This document shows, piece by piece, positions 1 to 14,700 of a stretch of 64,000 nucleotides of DNA (position 1 is its first letter; each line of letters opens with the position of its first letter). The notes beneath the pieces are model-generated. The model did no database searches, was not told where the DNA came from, and worked only from the letters and a program-made list of their open reading frames with translations. Both the position numbers and the translations under genes were made by a program. This stretch comes from Rhyacichthys aspro (Eukaryota; Chordata; Actinopteri; Gobiiformes; Rhyacichthyidae), in assembly GCA_036850595.1 (NCBI GenBank), contig CM072152.1:18241207-18305206 (forward strand), read 5' to 3'.

Positions 1-3000
1 GTCTGCAGCAGGAGCCATCCTTTTGTCTTTTTCTTCCCTCTGCACTATCTCTGTGTGTCCTGGTCCTATCTGTGTCCAGGCTTTTCTGTTCACGGTTCAA
101 GGCTTTCTATCGGTCTAAAGATGATTCCTTTGTGGTGCCATGAAGTGAGACAGAAAGGAGAAAAAAATCTCATTAGAAAAGGGATCATCTGCTGTCAGCT
201 ATAGGGCCCTGGTCATAGCTGAGTTCAGACGCACAGAAAACACAAATGGCCCAGCTGTAATTTGGAGCCGTGCCATTGTGCACCCTGTGATGTGTCATTG
301 ATATATCTGGAGAGAAAGGATGTGGAAATCTCATAATGAGGAACACTGAAAAGCATTACATTAAAATATCTACAGTAGGGTTTTATTTGCTGCTATATTT
401 TTACCTAAGAAGGTATAAAATGAAACCACTGTATATGTTATCACCACAAAAGGCCCATAGAAGAAAAGCTTAAATTTAAACCTTTTAAGACAAAAAATTA
501 GGTTGATCAAATATAATTTTCCTTGTAACAAAAACTTAATTAGAGTTGAAAACTGGATACTTGATTAGATTAGCAGCAGTAATTACTTCAGCTTTTCACA
601 TGCCTTATTTATTATCAATTGATCAGCCAATTATATTTTCAATTAGTGAAATAAATAAAAGTGGACAGAGGTGATTAGGAGGAGCCTCATTTGTTTGGTC
701 TACGTCCGTTTGCAGAGATAACATATACAATGGTTTCTTATCTGAGGCAGTGTTGTGATGATTAGATCTAAACCAAAACTAAAACTAGATCTAAAAATGA
801 CAATACTTCTCTGTCTTGTTGAAAACGTTATTTTCTCTGTTAGTGGCGATGTAAAAGTTTGAAAATAAATGACCATTATTATTATTATGATTATAATACT
901 GACACTAAAAAGATTGCTTTATCCTAAAAATGATCCTGGCGTCTCATTAGCCAAATGTTAGCAGGGCTGCTTTTTTGCTTTTTGCACTACAAAGGTTGAA
1001 AACTTGAAAATGTAAATAAGTGCAACAGTGAAGCAATGGCAAAGATGGATTCAGATGAGAAACATCAAAGCACCTCTCTCCTGGTGCTGATGCAACAGGT
1101 TAGCCTCTCTTTACACAGGTCGGCTATCTGCAGCTGAATTATTGACTTGACTCTCACTGAATCGAGTCTCAAATAATTGGACCGCTTCTCCCCTCTGCGT
1201 CCAAGTCCAACCCAGTTTCAAGAGTGCTGCCGTAATTTAGAAACATAACACTTTGTTGTTATTGGACAGTGAATGAGGACAGTATACCATGTCGCTAATT
1301 AAAAGCAGTAGAAGGGGACAGAGTCTACGGTAAAGCACATGTGGTCCGATTTACAGAGTATGGAATAAAGGTTAGAAAGGTTTAGTACTGCAACTGTCAG
1401 TGGCTGTGTATGGCCTGGCTAAGTGTATGTATGCAGCAGATGTGAAACAAATTAGACACCACACAAATCACTGGGAAGTCTGCTGCAATAAGCCCGACTG
1501 GCCTTGGATGCTTCCCCAGCTCAGGGATTTGAAAATCTCTGAGAGCAACAGGCCGTAGTTGCCAGGACCACGGGCTTTTGTATTGAGGAGGGATGTACAT
1601 GAGTTCAAAAAATGGAAAAACATGTCTCTATAAAGTGGCACATGGGGGTTTATTAAGGCTTCAATATTATATCATGCCTAATCAAAAAGAATAAAACAGG
1701 ACAGAGACATGGAGGATGAGGGTCTGTCAGTCCTGCACAACACATCAGGCCAACATCTCCCAACTCTGTTAACCTTTTTTTCTATTAAGGAGCTAAAATC
1801 TTTCTCTCAGATGGAATAAACTGTTGCACTTGAAATTGAACCTTATTTCAAGACAAAATTACTTTGAAATGGAATGACTTATGCCACAAAAGAAATACCA
1901 CTGAGAATAGTTGTGAAATGAGCTGAAATGACGCAGGAGTGGAAAGAGAGAACAGCAGCAGCAGCAGAAGAGTGGGTGTAAAAATACAGCAGCGTGAACT
2001 GGAGAAATCACATACTGATGACAGAGAAGAGAAAATAGGTCTCATTAACGTAGATGACCCCAGACCTGGGGAACGCTGTTAACATAAATGCTTATGATTA
2101 TTGTTATTGACTATATCAAGGTATGATGGCTGGCTGCTGATTGGCAGATAGGTTTGGTGAGGTTACTAGCCCCAACTGGCACCAAGACATTTTTCACAAC
2201 AGGATTTCTGCTGAAGTTTGCTGTTGTCATCCAATATTTTAATACATTCAGGGAATCAATTAACTAAATCATTCTTTCATATAACAATTTTAGCCCCTAG
2301 CCCAGTATAAATGCATGCACTGAAATGTGATCATGATAAATGCCCTAATAATAAGTGGTCACCCAATGAGCCATGCCTCTGCCAGTCTAACCTATGGACT
2401 CAAATAAGTCCCACATGTGCACCTCTGTATGCAGGAGCATGACCCCGTTCACCCTAAACAAGGCTAATGACACCCCCTGCCCCAGTCTGGTCTGGACCGG
2501 CTGACCAACACACAAACAAATAAACCACATCATGGGACACAAGCACAGGACCTTTTGGAGGCTGGTGCTGTGTTTATAAAGAACAGGTCAAACAACAGAT
2601 GGCAGCCCGAGGATTAGTACAACTCTGTCACAGTCATACCACCGACCATTACAGCAATGCAGAATTACACTTATACCGTTTTGAACTGAAATTCGTAGTG
2701 CTCACAAATTTCCTTCAGAGCTTATGTTGAGCATGTTGGTCTGTAGGCTTACATGTCACGAGTTAAGGGCTACTTATATGACATCTGACTTTACACACAT
2801 CACTTACTCAAGCATTTTGTAAGTATCGCCTGTTTAACCATGGTTCTACATGACACACATGACCAGTGTGAAATTACAGATTGTTTTGCAGTGATGTAGT
2901 CACCACGGCTCAAGTCCAATCAGGACAAAAGATAACCACTGCATTCATTTATTTGATAAAAGGTAGAAGGATATATGCAAAATCATTTTCCCCTCAGGAA

Positions 3001-6000
3001 ATTATGCAAATATAGATCTAGATCTACCTTTCCTCAGAATGTTGACACAGACTCTGTGCTGCTGTGAATGCAAAATTATGAAATTGAACAAGGCTTAGTA
3101 AAAGAACTCATGAAACATAAATTATATCACTTTGAAAAAAACCCCAAAACCCTACATTTAAATTCTTTCTACTTTGGGATTTGATATACTATGCAATCAG
3201 GTATGCATGCATGCCCAAGGTCTCTAAGGAAGAGCTGAAATATGCATATAAATTGTATCACGACTATCTCTATATATAATTATACACTGCTGTATATGCG
3301 CAGGTGGTGACTCACCAAAATCCAACTGCGTCAGGCACAGGGGCAGCGAGGCCAGAACAGAGAGTGTGTGCGATGCAATCCAGTGTTTATTAAGCAAACT
3401 CATTCTCTCTGCCTTGTGTCGTCTCACATCATTAATCAGACCAGACAGCACACAGAGTTTGTATAAACTACAGATTCATCAATGTACAGTGGCTGTTGAA
3501 ACAATATGCTCTGATAACAATACATGAACAGTAAAACAGTATCATTTGACTTAAATGCAGCCACTATTATCTGCATAGTAGGTCAAGCTATAAAACAATA
3601 TCCTATAATAATATCCCGTGTCACTGGGATAGTGGTTGCACCATTTGTTTCTGTTTGTTTGACTGTAACATGGAGGAATTTGTATTCAGAATACAGTTCT
3701 CTTTGCTAATACGGAAGTCGTTTGTTTTAATATTTTGTGTCCTTTTCATATGAGAAGAAAAAAAACACATGTGACAATGATCTGTGAGTCAGGTTTTGCT
3801 GCATTTTTACAGTAATTTACAATTACAAATAAAAAGGAGGTATTTAATTACTGATCTGCAACTGGTAGAAGAGAAATAGAATAGTTACTGTTCCATTCAG
3901 ATTACAAATCTCTTATACAATTGAGTCCTGGCACTGCAAGGGCTCATGTTTTTTTTTTTACTATACCTAGTCTTGGGGAACCACAAGTATTTACATGCCA
4001 GGGCCTGAGAACAACACAGAAAATGTGTCACAGCTAAATTCTGAACAAACCATGAACTGAGACAACACTTTTTCCAAACAGAGAAGCTAAGAATATATAA
4101 ACAAGCTCCGATCAGCTATTCTAAATGTGTTCTAGATTCATTATTCATAGACGAGGAGGTCAGCCTGTCTACGTTAGAGCATCTGCAATTTAAACAGGCT
4201 GGAGATGAAGCTGGCAACATACCTTCACCTCAGCACACACAACAAGACGTGACCAGCTTACCTGCACAGAAACAGAGTTATGAAGAAAAGTCAATGTGTA
4301 AATATAACATGTTATAAAGTTGATTTTATGAGATCATATTAATAGTATATATACTAATAATAATAGGTCGCCCTAAAGAGTGGAGAGACAAACAGTTAAA
4401 AGATACATTTGTTATGTCTGATTTTCAAATGCGATAAATTAGTATTTTGGGATTTACTTTCTCCTTTTGTTGCTGGATTACAACAAGAGATTGAACTCTT
4501 GGGCTAAACATCTGGAGGCACGCTTTCTGACTCAGGTGACAAGCTATTGAATATTATATTGTAAGCACTGAGGCCATTCTTAACATGACGCCAAGCACGG
4601 GCAGACACGTGCGTAAGCAGCGGTGCACATGGTCTGCACCTGCTCTGGGACGTCCCACGAGTGGAGCTGGAGTATGTTCACCTGCTGTCACACCCCCAGC
4701 TCACACCTTCCACATGTCTGCATTACAAAACCCCACCTGTACCCACACCATAATATCAATTAAAGAGACAAAGGGAACAAGATGCTTATTTCCATACGTC
4801 ACTCAACAACAGGCTCCAACCAGATCAGAACGCAGCCAAAGCACTATTAACTCAGCTTTGACAGATGCGGATCAAAAGCAGCTTATAAAGGACAAGAAAA
4901 TGAGCAGGCCTTAAAACACATTAGACGATAAACAAACAAAGAAAGCCCAGAGGCTCATAAGCCAACCAGATGGGAGTGAAAATGTGCCATAAAAATCAAG
5001 CGAGTGCTTTTGAGAGGCCACATGACAGCAGACAGGACTTTCCACACGCTGTGGCTTATCCAATCTGTCTTCCTCCTGTTTCATCAACAGAGCTGCAGGC
5101 AAACAGTTTACATTCAGCCCCAATGTGCTTGCACGCCGTTCATTATACGTCAATTAGTTTCTACTCCGAGGACATTAAAGGGACAGTAATGAGGAAGAGG
5201 AGGTTTGGTTTAAACAGATAAATAAACAAACACTGATAAATAAAGGGCAGATGGGGTAGGGTCTCGTCAGAATCAAACGAGAAACAAATTATACCCCGAG
5301 ACCACTATAAATATTGGAGCCTTTGATCTCGACACCAAATGAGCGATTGGTTCTGTGGGGAAAAGGTGGTACGTGAATGAGGAGAGGTGCATAAAATGTG
5401 GTCGTGTTCCCTCTGGGGGACTTTTTACAAATGGAGTTGAAATGAGGCTAAGTTACACTCACTGTTAAAGAACACAGAGTAACATAAAACGGGTCCATAG
5501 CTTTCCTGACAAAGCAAACTGACTCTGACCCAGGTCAAATGTGGGCAATTTTTTCAGCCTGTGAACTACAGTACCTTGGATTACTACAGTTAGGACTTCT
5601 CAGCTGTTGTTAAATATAGTGGTGGTCTATCATTAAGGAAGCTAGTTTCTGCAAACTGATAAAGCTGATAAAAGCTCGGAGTTACTTTGACAACATTTCA
5701 AGTCAGCATTTTAAATTAACAACTTGCTTATGATTTTTTCCATCACAATGGCAGAAACTGTGTTTATCAGACATATTTTTTAATTAAATTCTCAAAGATG
5801 CTAACATGGCAGACTGTAATTAACATTAGTTAACTGTTGTACTGTACTTCTGGCCCGTTTCTTGCGCACTGGTTGGTCCGAGATGGGCACTGTGGTGTGA
5901 GAAAACCCCAGCGTGGAGGATTACATGGGAGAAAAGGGGATTTGCTGGATAAAGCTGACCTTTGACATGAATATAGTGGCTTTTTGTTTCAAGAGATCAG

Positions 6001-8978
6001 CTCATTTGGCTTTTTGCCTCTGGATTTCGTAGTTCTGCTGTCACGTAACTGAGGCCACAATGACTGTTATGGCTGAAGATGGTGAAATGCTACAATGTCC
6101 ATTTTTGTACAGAACCAACCCCAAAAAGACAGTCAGTGTCCAAAGCCCCTGAGACCCCAAAAAGTGTGAAAACACAATGCTCATCAGCCCCTGAGACTGA
6201 TGTGTGATGCATTTACAGTGCTTCATACAAACTTCAGTAAAGCAGAGGGGACGCTGCAGCAACATCAAGATTTATTCCAATAGCATTGGGGCTGTACAAT
6301 ATATGTTAAATATATCTAAAAGACATCTATCATTAGACACTCACAATATCCACATGGCAAGAACTGCTTCAATGACAATAATATTGTGGTCTTCCATGAA
6401 ACAGACATTAACAGTGAGTGGGTTTCAGTGAAAGACACCTGTGAGACCAGTGGAGGTTAGTCCAGGATCTTGAATTTCTTAACAGGTTAAAATTCAGTTC
6501 AACTCTTACTGAGCCACATGGGACTCACATATCACATCATGTTTTTATTGCATAAGTCACATAGTTACACATAGATATGACTAATACTATACCATAAGTA
6601 GACTGGATTTTTTATCAGCTGCTACATTATTGTTCAGTGCCACAGTCAAAGTTTGTTTAAGCACTTTGAGTATTTAATCTAAAATTGGAAAAGTCTGTCT
6701 GCTGCAGGCACTACAAGAGTATCATGTTAGAGAGTAAATCACAGAGGGGTGTACAATAAAAGGGTAACTTACTGTGAGTTACACTGCTCTCTGCTTTCAT
6801 GAGGCTTAAACTCTACAAATGGACAGCATACCTCCACACTCGTGCACTCTAGGGCCGCAGTCTTTACAGAGGAATGAATAAGAGATTTGGCTCTACATAT
6901 ACATTTAAGTCTGGTTTTGATTCTTTGCATGTGTCTGCTTTATGTTTCACATTGGGGAGTCAATCAAATGTCAGAGGCAAAAATGCAAACTATTTGAAAT
7001 ACAGCAAGGCACTAGATTTCCCTGGTGATAGAAGTGCATCTGTTTTGGAGGACTATATAACTTCTGATGCAAAACACTGTCGGGAAAGATAACTTTATGA
7101 GTCCAGTACACTGTGCAGTACAGAGTGAATATAGCACAAATGTTTGGGGCACAGAGATCAGCTCAGAATCTCTTTGACATTACTGGGCCACAGGAGAGAC
7201 GAAAAACATGGAGCAGTCCAATGTAAACTAGATGCCACCACAGCTTCTTAGACAAGTCTGTCCTGTCTCTATTGTTATCCTGATGTGCAGAACTCTGGTC
7301 TGTTGTCAAGGCAGCAGTAAACACAGTGCACCCATCGCCTTGGCAACCAGTCAACCTTCACAAAAATACTTCACAGAATGAGAGAAAAAGATAAGAGAAA
7401 GGCAGAAGGAAAGCAGCTTTTAAGTGGTCAAGATGGCTTCAAGATCTGGGGACAATGTCTGTAAATGGTTCCAGTTTCTATAAGTCCATCCAGTTAGGAC
7501 TCACAAAAATGTTATTTAATTGTGGTGCAGAACATTTTCCCATAACCACTGTTTTGTGTGTGTGAGTTGACAGTGTGTACCAGTGTCTGAGCCTTTTCCA
7601 TCTCCTGCTTCCTGTTCTCCTCCCCTCACTTTGCTCCAGATCAGATGATAAATACCTGTTCACTCTGGCACCGAGTCCAGTCTACCCTCTTATCCAAAAG
7701 CACAGGTCTCTCTGAGCAGCCTCTCTGCTATTAATACGCATACACGTGCATACTCCGACACATGGGCAGGAGAAAAGGCTGAATATACATGAAAGAGCGT
7801 CAGAGCCTGCACAGCCTATAACATTCAGCACTGACTCATCCAGAACTGTGAACAGAACCTAAGAGACACTTCGCCCACTGCTCAAATGACGACAAATACT
7901 GACAGACAAGCAGCTGTGGCAAGGATACGTGTGACTACAGGACAGTGACAACTTTTGAAAAATTCAATATTCAGCCTAACCCCCCACCCCCAAAAAAACC
8001 AGCCCTAAATCCGTCACAACAGCAAATAAGCTTTGTGTTTTGCGTCAGGATGTTTTCTGTGCTATTGGACACAAACAGTCAATTCTCTCAAGGCAATATG
8101 CCACTTAAGACAACCAATAAACAGCAAGAAGATGGATCAATAAACCAATCAAATACTTTAACACTGCAGAGTCATCAGCTCTCTTTTTGAATTGGGACAA
8201 ATGAGGCTTTGGTTCCACCGGGATTTTGGGTCCATAATGAAAATTGGAAATGCCATTGATGTAAATGGAGAGGTCAAGAAGAAAGTGGCAGTATGTTCCT
8301 AAGTTATGAGCATGTGATCCCTGTCAGGTGTCATTTCACAATCTGCTAATTTACAAGAAACAAAAAGTAAGGCCACAAGGCGGACAGGACTCAGTTTATA
8401 CAATACTGACCTCTATTGGTTGTTACAAATCTAAGGCATAATAAACCTCTTCAAAAGTATTTTTACAAACTCGTGGAATGTAATCTTTCCCATAAAAAAG
8501 AAGACATGTGTGAGGAAGATATTACTCTGCAGTGTGGGAACAGGTTACTGAGCGGCAAACGAGAGCAGGAAACATCTAAATCAAAGCAGTCTTTGAAGTG
8601 GTGCACTGCTCATATCTCAATGCACTGAACTGATGATGAGGAATTGAACTGATGGATGGGTGCAGAGAGGACCAGCCGAGATAGACCACAGATACTGAAG
8701 AAAAGTAATTCACAGTAAAAACTTACTGCATTGTGTTTAACAGCTGTGGAAAATGTTTATGTCTCTCTGTTTACTCCATGTTACATAACAATAGACAGAT
8801 TTTTAAGAGAGGGAAGAATTGGGCTTGTTTTTTAAAGCTAAGCAGGAAATAGGAGTTTAATGTGCCAAAGGCTTTAAACACACATCTAATCCACTAAGTG
8901 TTTTCCAGCAAGTGAGGATTTAGATCTGTTCTGCTTAGAGCTTGTGAATCTACAGCTGAATCTCAATGAGAAACGTAT

Positions 8979-8999
8979 TGTGTGTGTGTGTGTGTGTGT
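8979..8999. repeat. (TG)n microsatellite
   Basis: About ten uninterrupted TG units. Confidence 0.9.
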
Positions 9000-10532
9000 A
9001 TTTTATCAACTGTGATGCATAATAATTAGTATATTCCACTTTATATTTTGTTATTTGTTGACGGCGGCAATATAACGTGACTTTCAGCTTCACAATGATA
9101 TCAGTGAGCTTAAATCTGTTGCTCCTTCCTGAGGTAAAGGTCTGGTAGGTCTCTGTAACTGGGGTGGGTGGGTTGGTGAATCAGAATTGCAGGTCTTGGC
9201 AGGGTAAATGCTAACTTGTGGAGCTTATGACAACGGTGAGTCTGCCTCCTTTTATTCCCAATGACAGTTCAAAGGAAGCTTAACACGCTAAGCCTTCATT
9301 AAGGCACGGATCAGCACCAGGGCAAAAATCGGGCTGAATTAGCATCGCTTGCACACGAGTCAGGGAGAATAACAGATATTTTCACATTTGTGTTAACTAA
9401 GAGGAGGGGGCTATAGCACTGTTTCAGCTACATCACAGAGAGTAGTTTTATTCTGAATTTGTTGTAGTCCTGTAAGACATTGATTGTTCTATTTATTTAT
9501 TATTAATTTATATAATTTCTTGAACAAATAAAAAGATTAGGTTTAACATAGTTTTATACAAATGATACGGCTGTCTGATTTCATGTGGGCTGGAGTACCA
9601 TTTCGTCCTGTATAAAGGACCATAATACTGGCTCAGAGAGGAATGCACTGTGCTGTGAGTGATTCAGAGCACTATTCTGATGACTATCAATCCTATAATC
9701 TCTATCCATAAGATCCTGTTATACAGACAGCCTTGATAAATGAGGGAGATTCACGCTCAAGAGTGGCTCTAATGCAGGACCTGCAGAAGGCATTCATCAC
9801 TGCTGTCTGACATTAACACACCATTAAGTGTATATGACAGAGAGCATGCTGGGTAAAGTGAAGACATGTCCTTTGTACAGTTTTTAGACGGCCATAGAGG
9901 CTAGTGACCTTCTGTGCAACAAGTTGGACATGTTTGCCTCCTGCTGGACAACAAAAGTAAAGCATAGTAATGCAAGCTCTTCATGATGGTCTTAACATGG
10001 GTTAATAGAGATTCTATCAATACACACTAAAGTCACTCCAGTTAATCTTAATTGCAGAGAGCAATAATTTTTAAATTCAATACATCTAAAAAATAACTTA
10101 TCATATGGAAATGTGTCAAAAGATAAAGTATGTTGAGAATGACCACAATAAATAGCAGTGAGTTGGATTGACCATAACATGGCTCACAGTGAATACTGGT
10201 AAAACACAGTCTCAGTGGGCAGTGTGATGGTTTGCTCAGCATGTTTCTACAGAGGAAGAGGAACAAAGGACTGCACTGACTCTGACATGTGACCTGTCTC
10301 TGTCTGTTTATTTAAGCACAAGAGGAAAAACAATGAACTAGAACCACAACTACTCCAGGATAGTTGTCGTTCAACAACCTAATGGCACTAATTGTGAGAT
10401 CCTGACCTAAAGCAGTGTGCAAAGAGGATTTGCTGTCAAACCTGTAGAGCAGCACTAATGATACACAACTACAGAAAGCAATTACAAGCACAGAGTCACC
10501 CTACACCCACAAGGATCTACAGTTACCTGCAG

Positions 10533-10546
10533 AGCCCACCTGGTGG
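10533..10546. promoter_or_regulatory. CTCF-like motif in left flank
   Basis: AGCCCACCTGGTGG fits the CTCF core CCMYCTRSTGG, differing at one flanking position. Motif match only. Confidence 0.3.
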
Positions 10547-13500
10547 ATTGAATTACACTCCTGTTGTTGTGACACACAGCTCTTACTCATACGTCATCCT
10601 TAAAAATCTAAACTTTACACCATGGGACTATGTATGCACCACATCTCTGTGCACACACTGTACAAATACATTCAAAAATTCGTTTTAGAACATTGAAAAC
10701 ATACTTGCACTCTAGCCTGGAAAATACAATTAAACACCAATTAATATGAAAGTATTGTATTTTGTTTCCAGTAATTGTTCATTTATGACTTTATCATATG
10801 CAGGATTTTCACAGATTGTGAGGAAATCCTGCATTGCATGTCTTTGAACAATGGGCTGCCAGTAGACATTTTCTTTACTGACACTACACAGTGGCCAAGA
10901 TCTTGAATTTTGATGCAGTGCTTCCACTGAAATTCACTGACTGGAGCGTCCATCAGAAGCACTAGTCAGCCCACAGGTGTATTCATGACAGTGATGCATA
11001 AACTTCACAGAGACTTAATGATGACAGTCCTTTCACACACCTCTGACTCTAGGAGCAGCAGTAGAGAAACAACAGATCATATTCAGAATGAAATATGAAG
11101 ATACACTGTCACAGACCGCAAAAATTATAACATAATTTATATGAGTGCTTTAGCGCTTGCTCTAATTTTATTGTCAATGAACTTCAGTCATATTTAAAAT
11201 GACACTTCAGTGCTTTAATGATATTGAAGGTACTTTAACATCTTATTTGCCTCAAGAACCATGTTAAAACACTGAGACTTGCAGATGTTGCGCTGTTGTC
11301 TAGAGGAAAGAAAGCCAAAAGCCTACATACCAAAACACAGCCATTGCTTTCAGTGATAAATGTGTTTCTTTTGTGAGGAAGCTGACCACCAATGGCTGCT
11401 CTATTCTTCCAGCTCCTCTTACCTCAAAGTGGGACCTCTTCTCTGTAGGAGTCGCCAGGGTCCATTCATATGCCTAGGGCCCTGACAGATTTATTTGCCA
11501 GCCAGGCTTGTTAACACAGTGAATACCAGGCCAGCTTGTGTTATGCAGATCACAGTGGGTTACCGAGGGGACAGACATCAGCGAGGCATTCAGGGCCGGG
11601 TTAAAACTCAACTCCAGCCTCTGTTGTTCTGCTGCAAACATCCTCTCTCCTCTACTCCCCACCCTACTGCTGCTTTTATCCAGCTAAAGTTTCAGCCAAA
11701 GCCTTGATACATACAAGAGCAAGCTTTGTCCACTGCCAGCTCAGGCAAACACAAAACCTGGAGTAAACCACTGCCTTGAAAAACCTTTAGTCAGGGTAAG
11801 AGGATGGAGGAAATAATGGAATGATCCATGTTTTGGTGGTGTGTTTAGTGTCTAGGCAGACATAACACAGTCAACAGGTCAAGTGCAACCTTTAAGCATA
11901 TACTGACTGCAGCGTCATGCAAAAGACAGCTCATTTGATCCGTTGGATCAGGTTATCACATTCACACTCTCATGTTAATAACCCTGGTAATGAGTCTCAT
12001 TAGCACAAGGAAAATCAATCAAGCCAAAGGCAACCATAAAATATTCACAAGGAGTGTTGTGCAAAGAGAGCCTCCTCAAATTGCTACTCTGCCCCGAGCA
12101 GCGTACTGAGTTACACAAGTAGAAAGGTAAAGGCTTTTCTACACTTTTTACACACTTTTGAGTCACTGTATGACGGAGAAAGAAGCTGACGCAAAACCCT
12201 CTGAAGCTTTGGCTTTGCTCAAATGATTTCAAACACTAAACAGTTCAAACCATGACCAGGGTCTGCCAGGCCTTTGTGTGGACTCACTCGGGGCATGAAC
12301 CGTAAACTGTCTGTAAAATAAAGCAGTGGCTCTAAAGCAAATTCCTCTTGCAGTGAATGTGACCAGACACCCTGCAGACAATACTACTTCCTTTTCACAT
12401 CCTTTAAAATACAGCAAGTAGTTTTTAGTAAAATTAAATAACAGCACCAAAAATTCTTAGAGTTACTGTAGGCCTTGGCAACTTTACATTAGCCTCACTA
12501 GACCATCTCCTCTCCTGAATACATCGACGCATGATAAAAGACCAGTCAAACAGCCTCTGGACGCTGCTGGAGAGGGAACAGGCAACATAATGGGATAGAA
12601 ACAAAAGGTGCCTGCAATGCATATGTTTATCATCTTCTAAATATTCAGTGAATTATAAATATTTTAGCAAATACTGGGGCATTAGAAAAGTATGTGAGGT
12701 ATCCCAAAGGCCCAGTCTACATTACAGTGAGTTTAAACTCTAAGTGACTCAGAATACTTTTGAGTTCAGCTTACAATAAAAGACGATGACATGCTAGTGG
12801 TGTTATTGAAATAAAACTAAAGCTAAACCAAAGCACAGAGTAGCAGCTATGTACAGATGTACATCTCTCCACATATAACCTTAGGGTCACTTCAAGTCCA
12901 CCACATTCCAGGACGGAGGACCATGCTAAACTACCAGAAAAACACATTTCGCTTCTCTTGAGAGAAGGCAAAACGAGACTAATGCTGTTTTCTCTCTGGA
13001 ACAAAGACTGAAGCTATAAACCAGTCTTTTGACTTAACACAAAGTGAGGCTTTGTAAGTCTGTCTTCACTGTCAACATTTTATTCCAGTTTGTTGGAAAG
13101 GAAAAGGTTGACTTTTTATTGTAGGACTGCTAAGACAGACAATTAGGCTGCATTCCTGAACTGGCTGTGGCTCCTGTATTTGGAGTTTAAATAGACTTTA
13201 CGATCCAGTCCGTCCCCTTTCTATTGAGTAGTTCTATTCAGACAAAGATGCCTTACAGAAACATGGCAGCCATCTCAACATTCCACTGATCAGCTTCACT
13301 CTGAGATAAATTTGTTTTGCGATTTTACCTTTGCACCTTCCCTTCACACTAACCAAGTAAAGACATCGAGATAAGCTGTCGACCATAGTTATACCAATTT
13401 GTCCCAATCTACACAATATAATCAACACAGTTAGGGTTTGTTGTGTTCAGAAACTCTGTCTAGCAACCACTAAACTATAAAGACAGTGGTGTTTTTCTCA

Positions 13501-14432
13501 TGTGCTGCTAATAGTGTGACTTTATTATAGCTTGATGAGGGACTGTAAGAGTCAGCTGAGAGTGATCTAATAAAACACAATGCCCTACTACATTGACTGC
13601 TTTTTGTACTGCATTTCTGAAACTGAATTAGTCACACTTTGTCTTTTTTTAACCCAAACCACCTGCAGTTTATATTGGAGGAACATATTTTCACAGTTTA
13701 CACTAAGGTTTGTTGTACAGCATGGGTAAAAGTATATCCATGTAAACAAACAGGGCACGGTGACACAGCAGCGTTGAATGTCCCTGCTGAATATATGAGC
13801 AGCCTTTATGCTACTGTATGCATGGCTGAGTCTTTTTAATGCCAGGTATCTACCCACAGAAAGCCAGGAGTAGAATAGGTAGCTTTTGACATGTGTGGGT
13901 TCATTTCATGTCACTAATTGATGAGTGAAAGGTTAGTCATATCCATTAGGCCCAGGAATTAGGTTGACACTTTACCTCCATTTGTGCAGGGCAAATCCAG
14001 GGCAGTGGTCTCCACAGGTGACACAGGGCTGTCCTCTGTATGCGTCCTCGGCACAGTTCAGCTTAAACACACACGGAATAGCCACATTATGTTTCAATTC
14101 TCTGCATTGGTTCCTTTAGCCAACGTGGTGTGTATTTTTTTTACTGACATTTTGCATGATTTCCAGCCTTAAATGGGTAGCTTTACAGTCCACGTCGTTT
14201 GCCTAATTGACCGCAGCTGGTGGATAATGCCTTAATTTACGCGCATTGTCTCTAAATCTTTGTTGTTGTTTTTTTTTTACATTTTACCACATTAAATATT
14301 TACTTGACACCACCTATTTTTACATGATTTTTATGACAGCAATAACACTTAACTAGGAACAACATTTCCACTACAAGTAGGTGTTTTAAAGTGCTAACTA
14401 GAGAAACTTCAGTAAAACGAAACCGGCTTTAC

Positions 14433-14477
14433 CGTCTTGGAGCTGGAGTCTCTCTTCTTGGAGCTGCGACTGAACAT
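14433..14477 (-). CDS. prickle2: candidate first coding exon of prickle2 (partial gene, runs off left edge)
   Basis: Minus strand ATG with G at -3 and an in-frame TGA upstream codes MFSRSSKKRDSSSKT and then meets ACG|GTAAAG, a good donor. Long forms of Prickle proteins, such as PRICKLE3, begin with a similar MF-R-S-[KR]-R-S stretch as I recall. PRICKLE2 lies downstream of ADAMTS9 on the same strand in vertebrates, as here. A promoter-like GC/CCAAT region precedes it. No LIM or PET domain exon is found in 1-14432, so the next coding exons would be outside the window. It could instead be an unrelated small exon or chance. Confidence 0.4.
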
Positions 14478-14499
14478 GACAGGCTGGTCCCAGGACAGT

Positions 14500-14700
14500 A
14501 AACTTACAGTTCTTCCGAGTCAGATGGCGCACAGGAGAAACTACAGAACAGCCCGTTTCAAATCTTATACGGATTTCAAAATGCTCCAAGCTCTGGCAAT
14601 AGTGTTATACCAAAAAGCACTTTCATTAATGAATGGAGTTGTTCCGGACAGCAGCCCCGCCCCCACTGCCCCCTCAGCCAATGGGGTACCAGCGTAAATA
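14500..14700 (-). promoter_or_regulatory. GC-box/CCAAT promoter candidate upstream of the prickle2-like exon
   Basis: CCCCGCCCC (14655-14663) and GCCAATGG (CCAAT at 14678-14682) lie 180-205 bp upstream of the minus-strand ATG in an otherwise AT-rich area. No TATA box is evident. Orientation toward the minus-strand exon is inferred. Confidence 0.4.

Larger units (their letters stand above)
1..14432. other. non-coding; probably first intron of prickle2
   Basis: AT-rich, with only scattered short ORFs in all frames, none resembling a known domain. Holds a TG microsatellite (8979-8999) and a CTCF-like motif (10533-10546). If the exon at 14433-14477 is prickle2, this is its first intron. Confidence 0.45.

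Noticed and set aside
3224..3451. Minus-strand 75-residue ORF followed by a good donor (TTTTG|GTGAGT)
   Set aside because: No domain or Prickle similarity, and no clear acceptor tied to a start. It could be a non-coding exon, but this cannot be supported.
11410..11450. 20-bp microexon-like stretch (CTACAG|...|GTAAGAG, minus strand)
   Set aside because: Short acceptor-donor pairs are common by chance and nothing supports its use.
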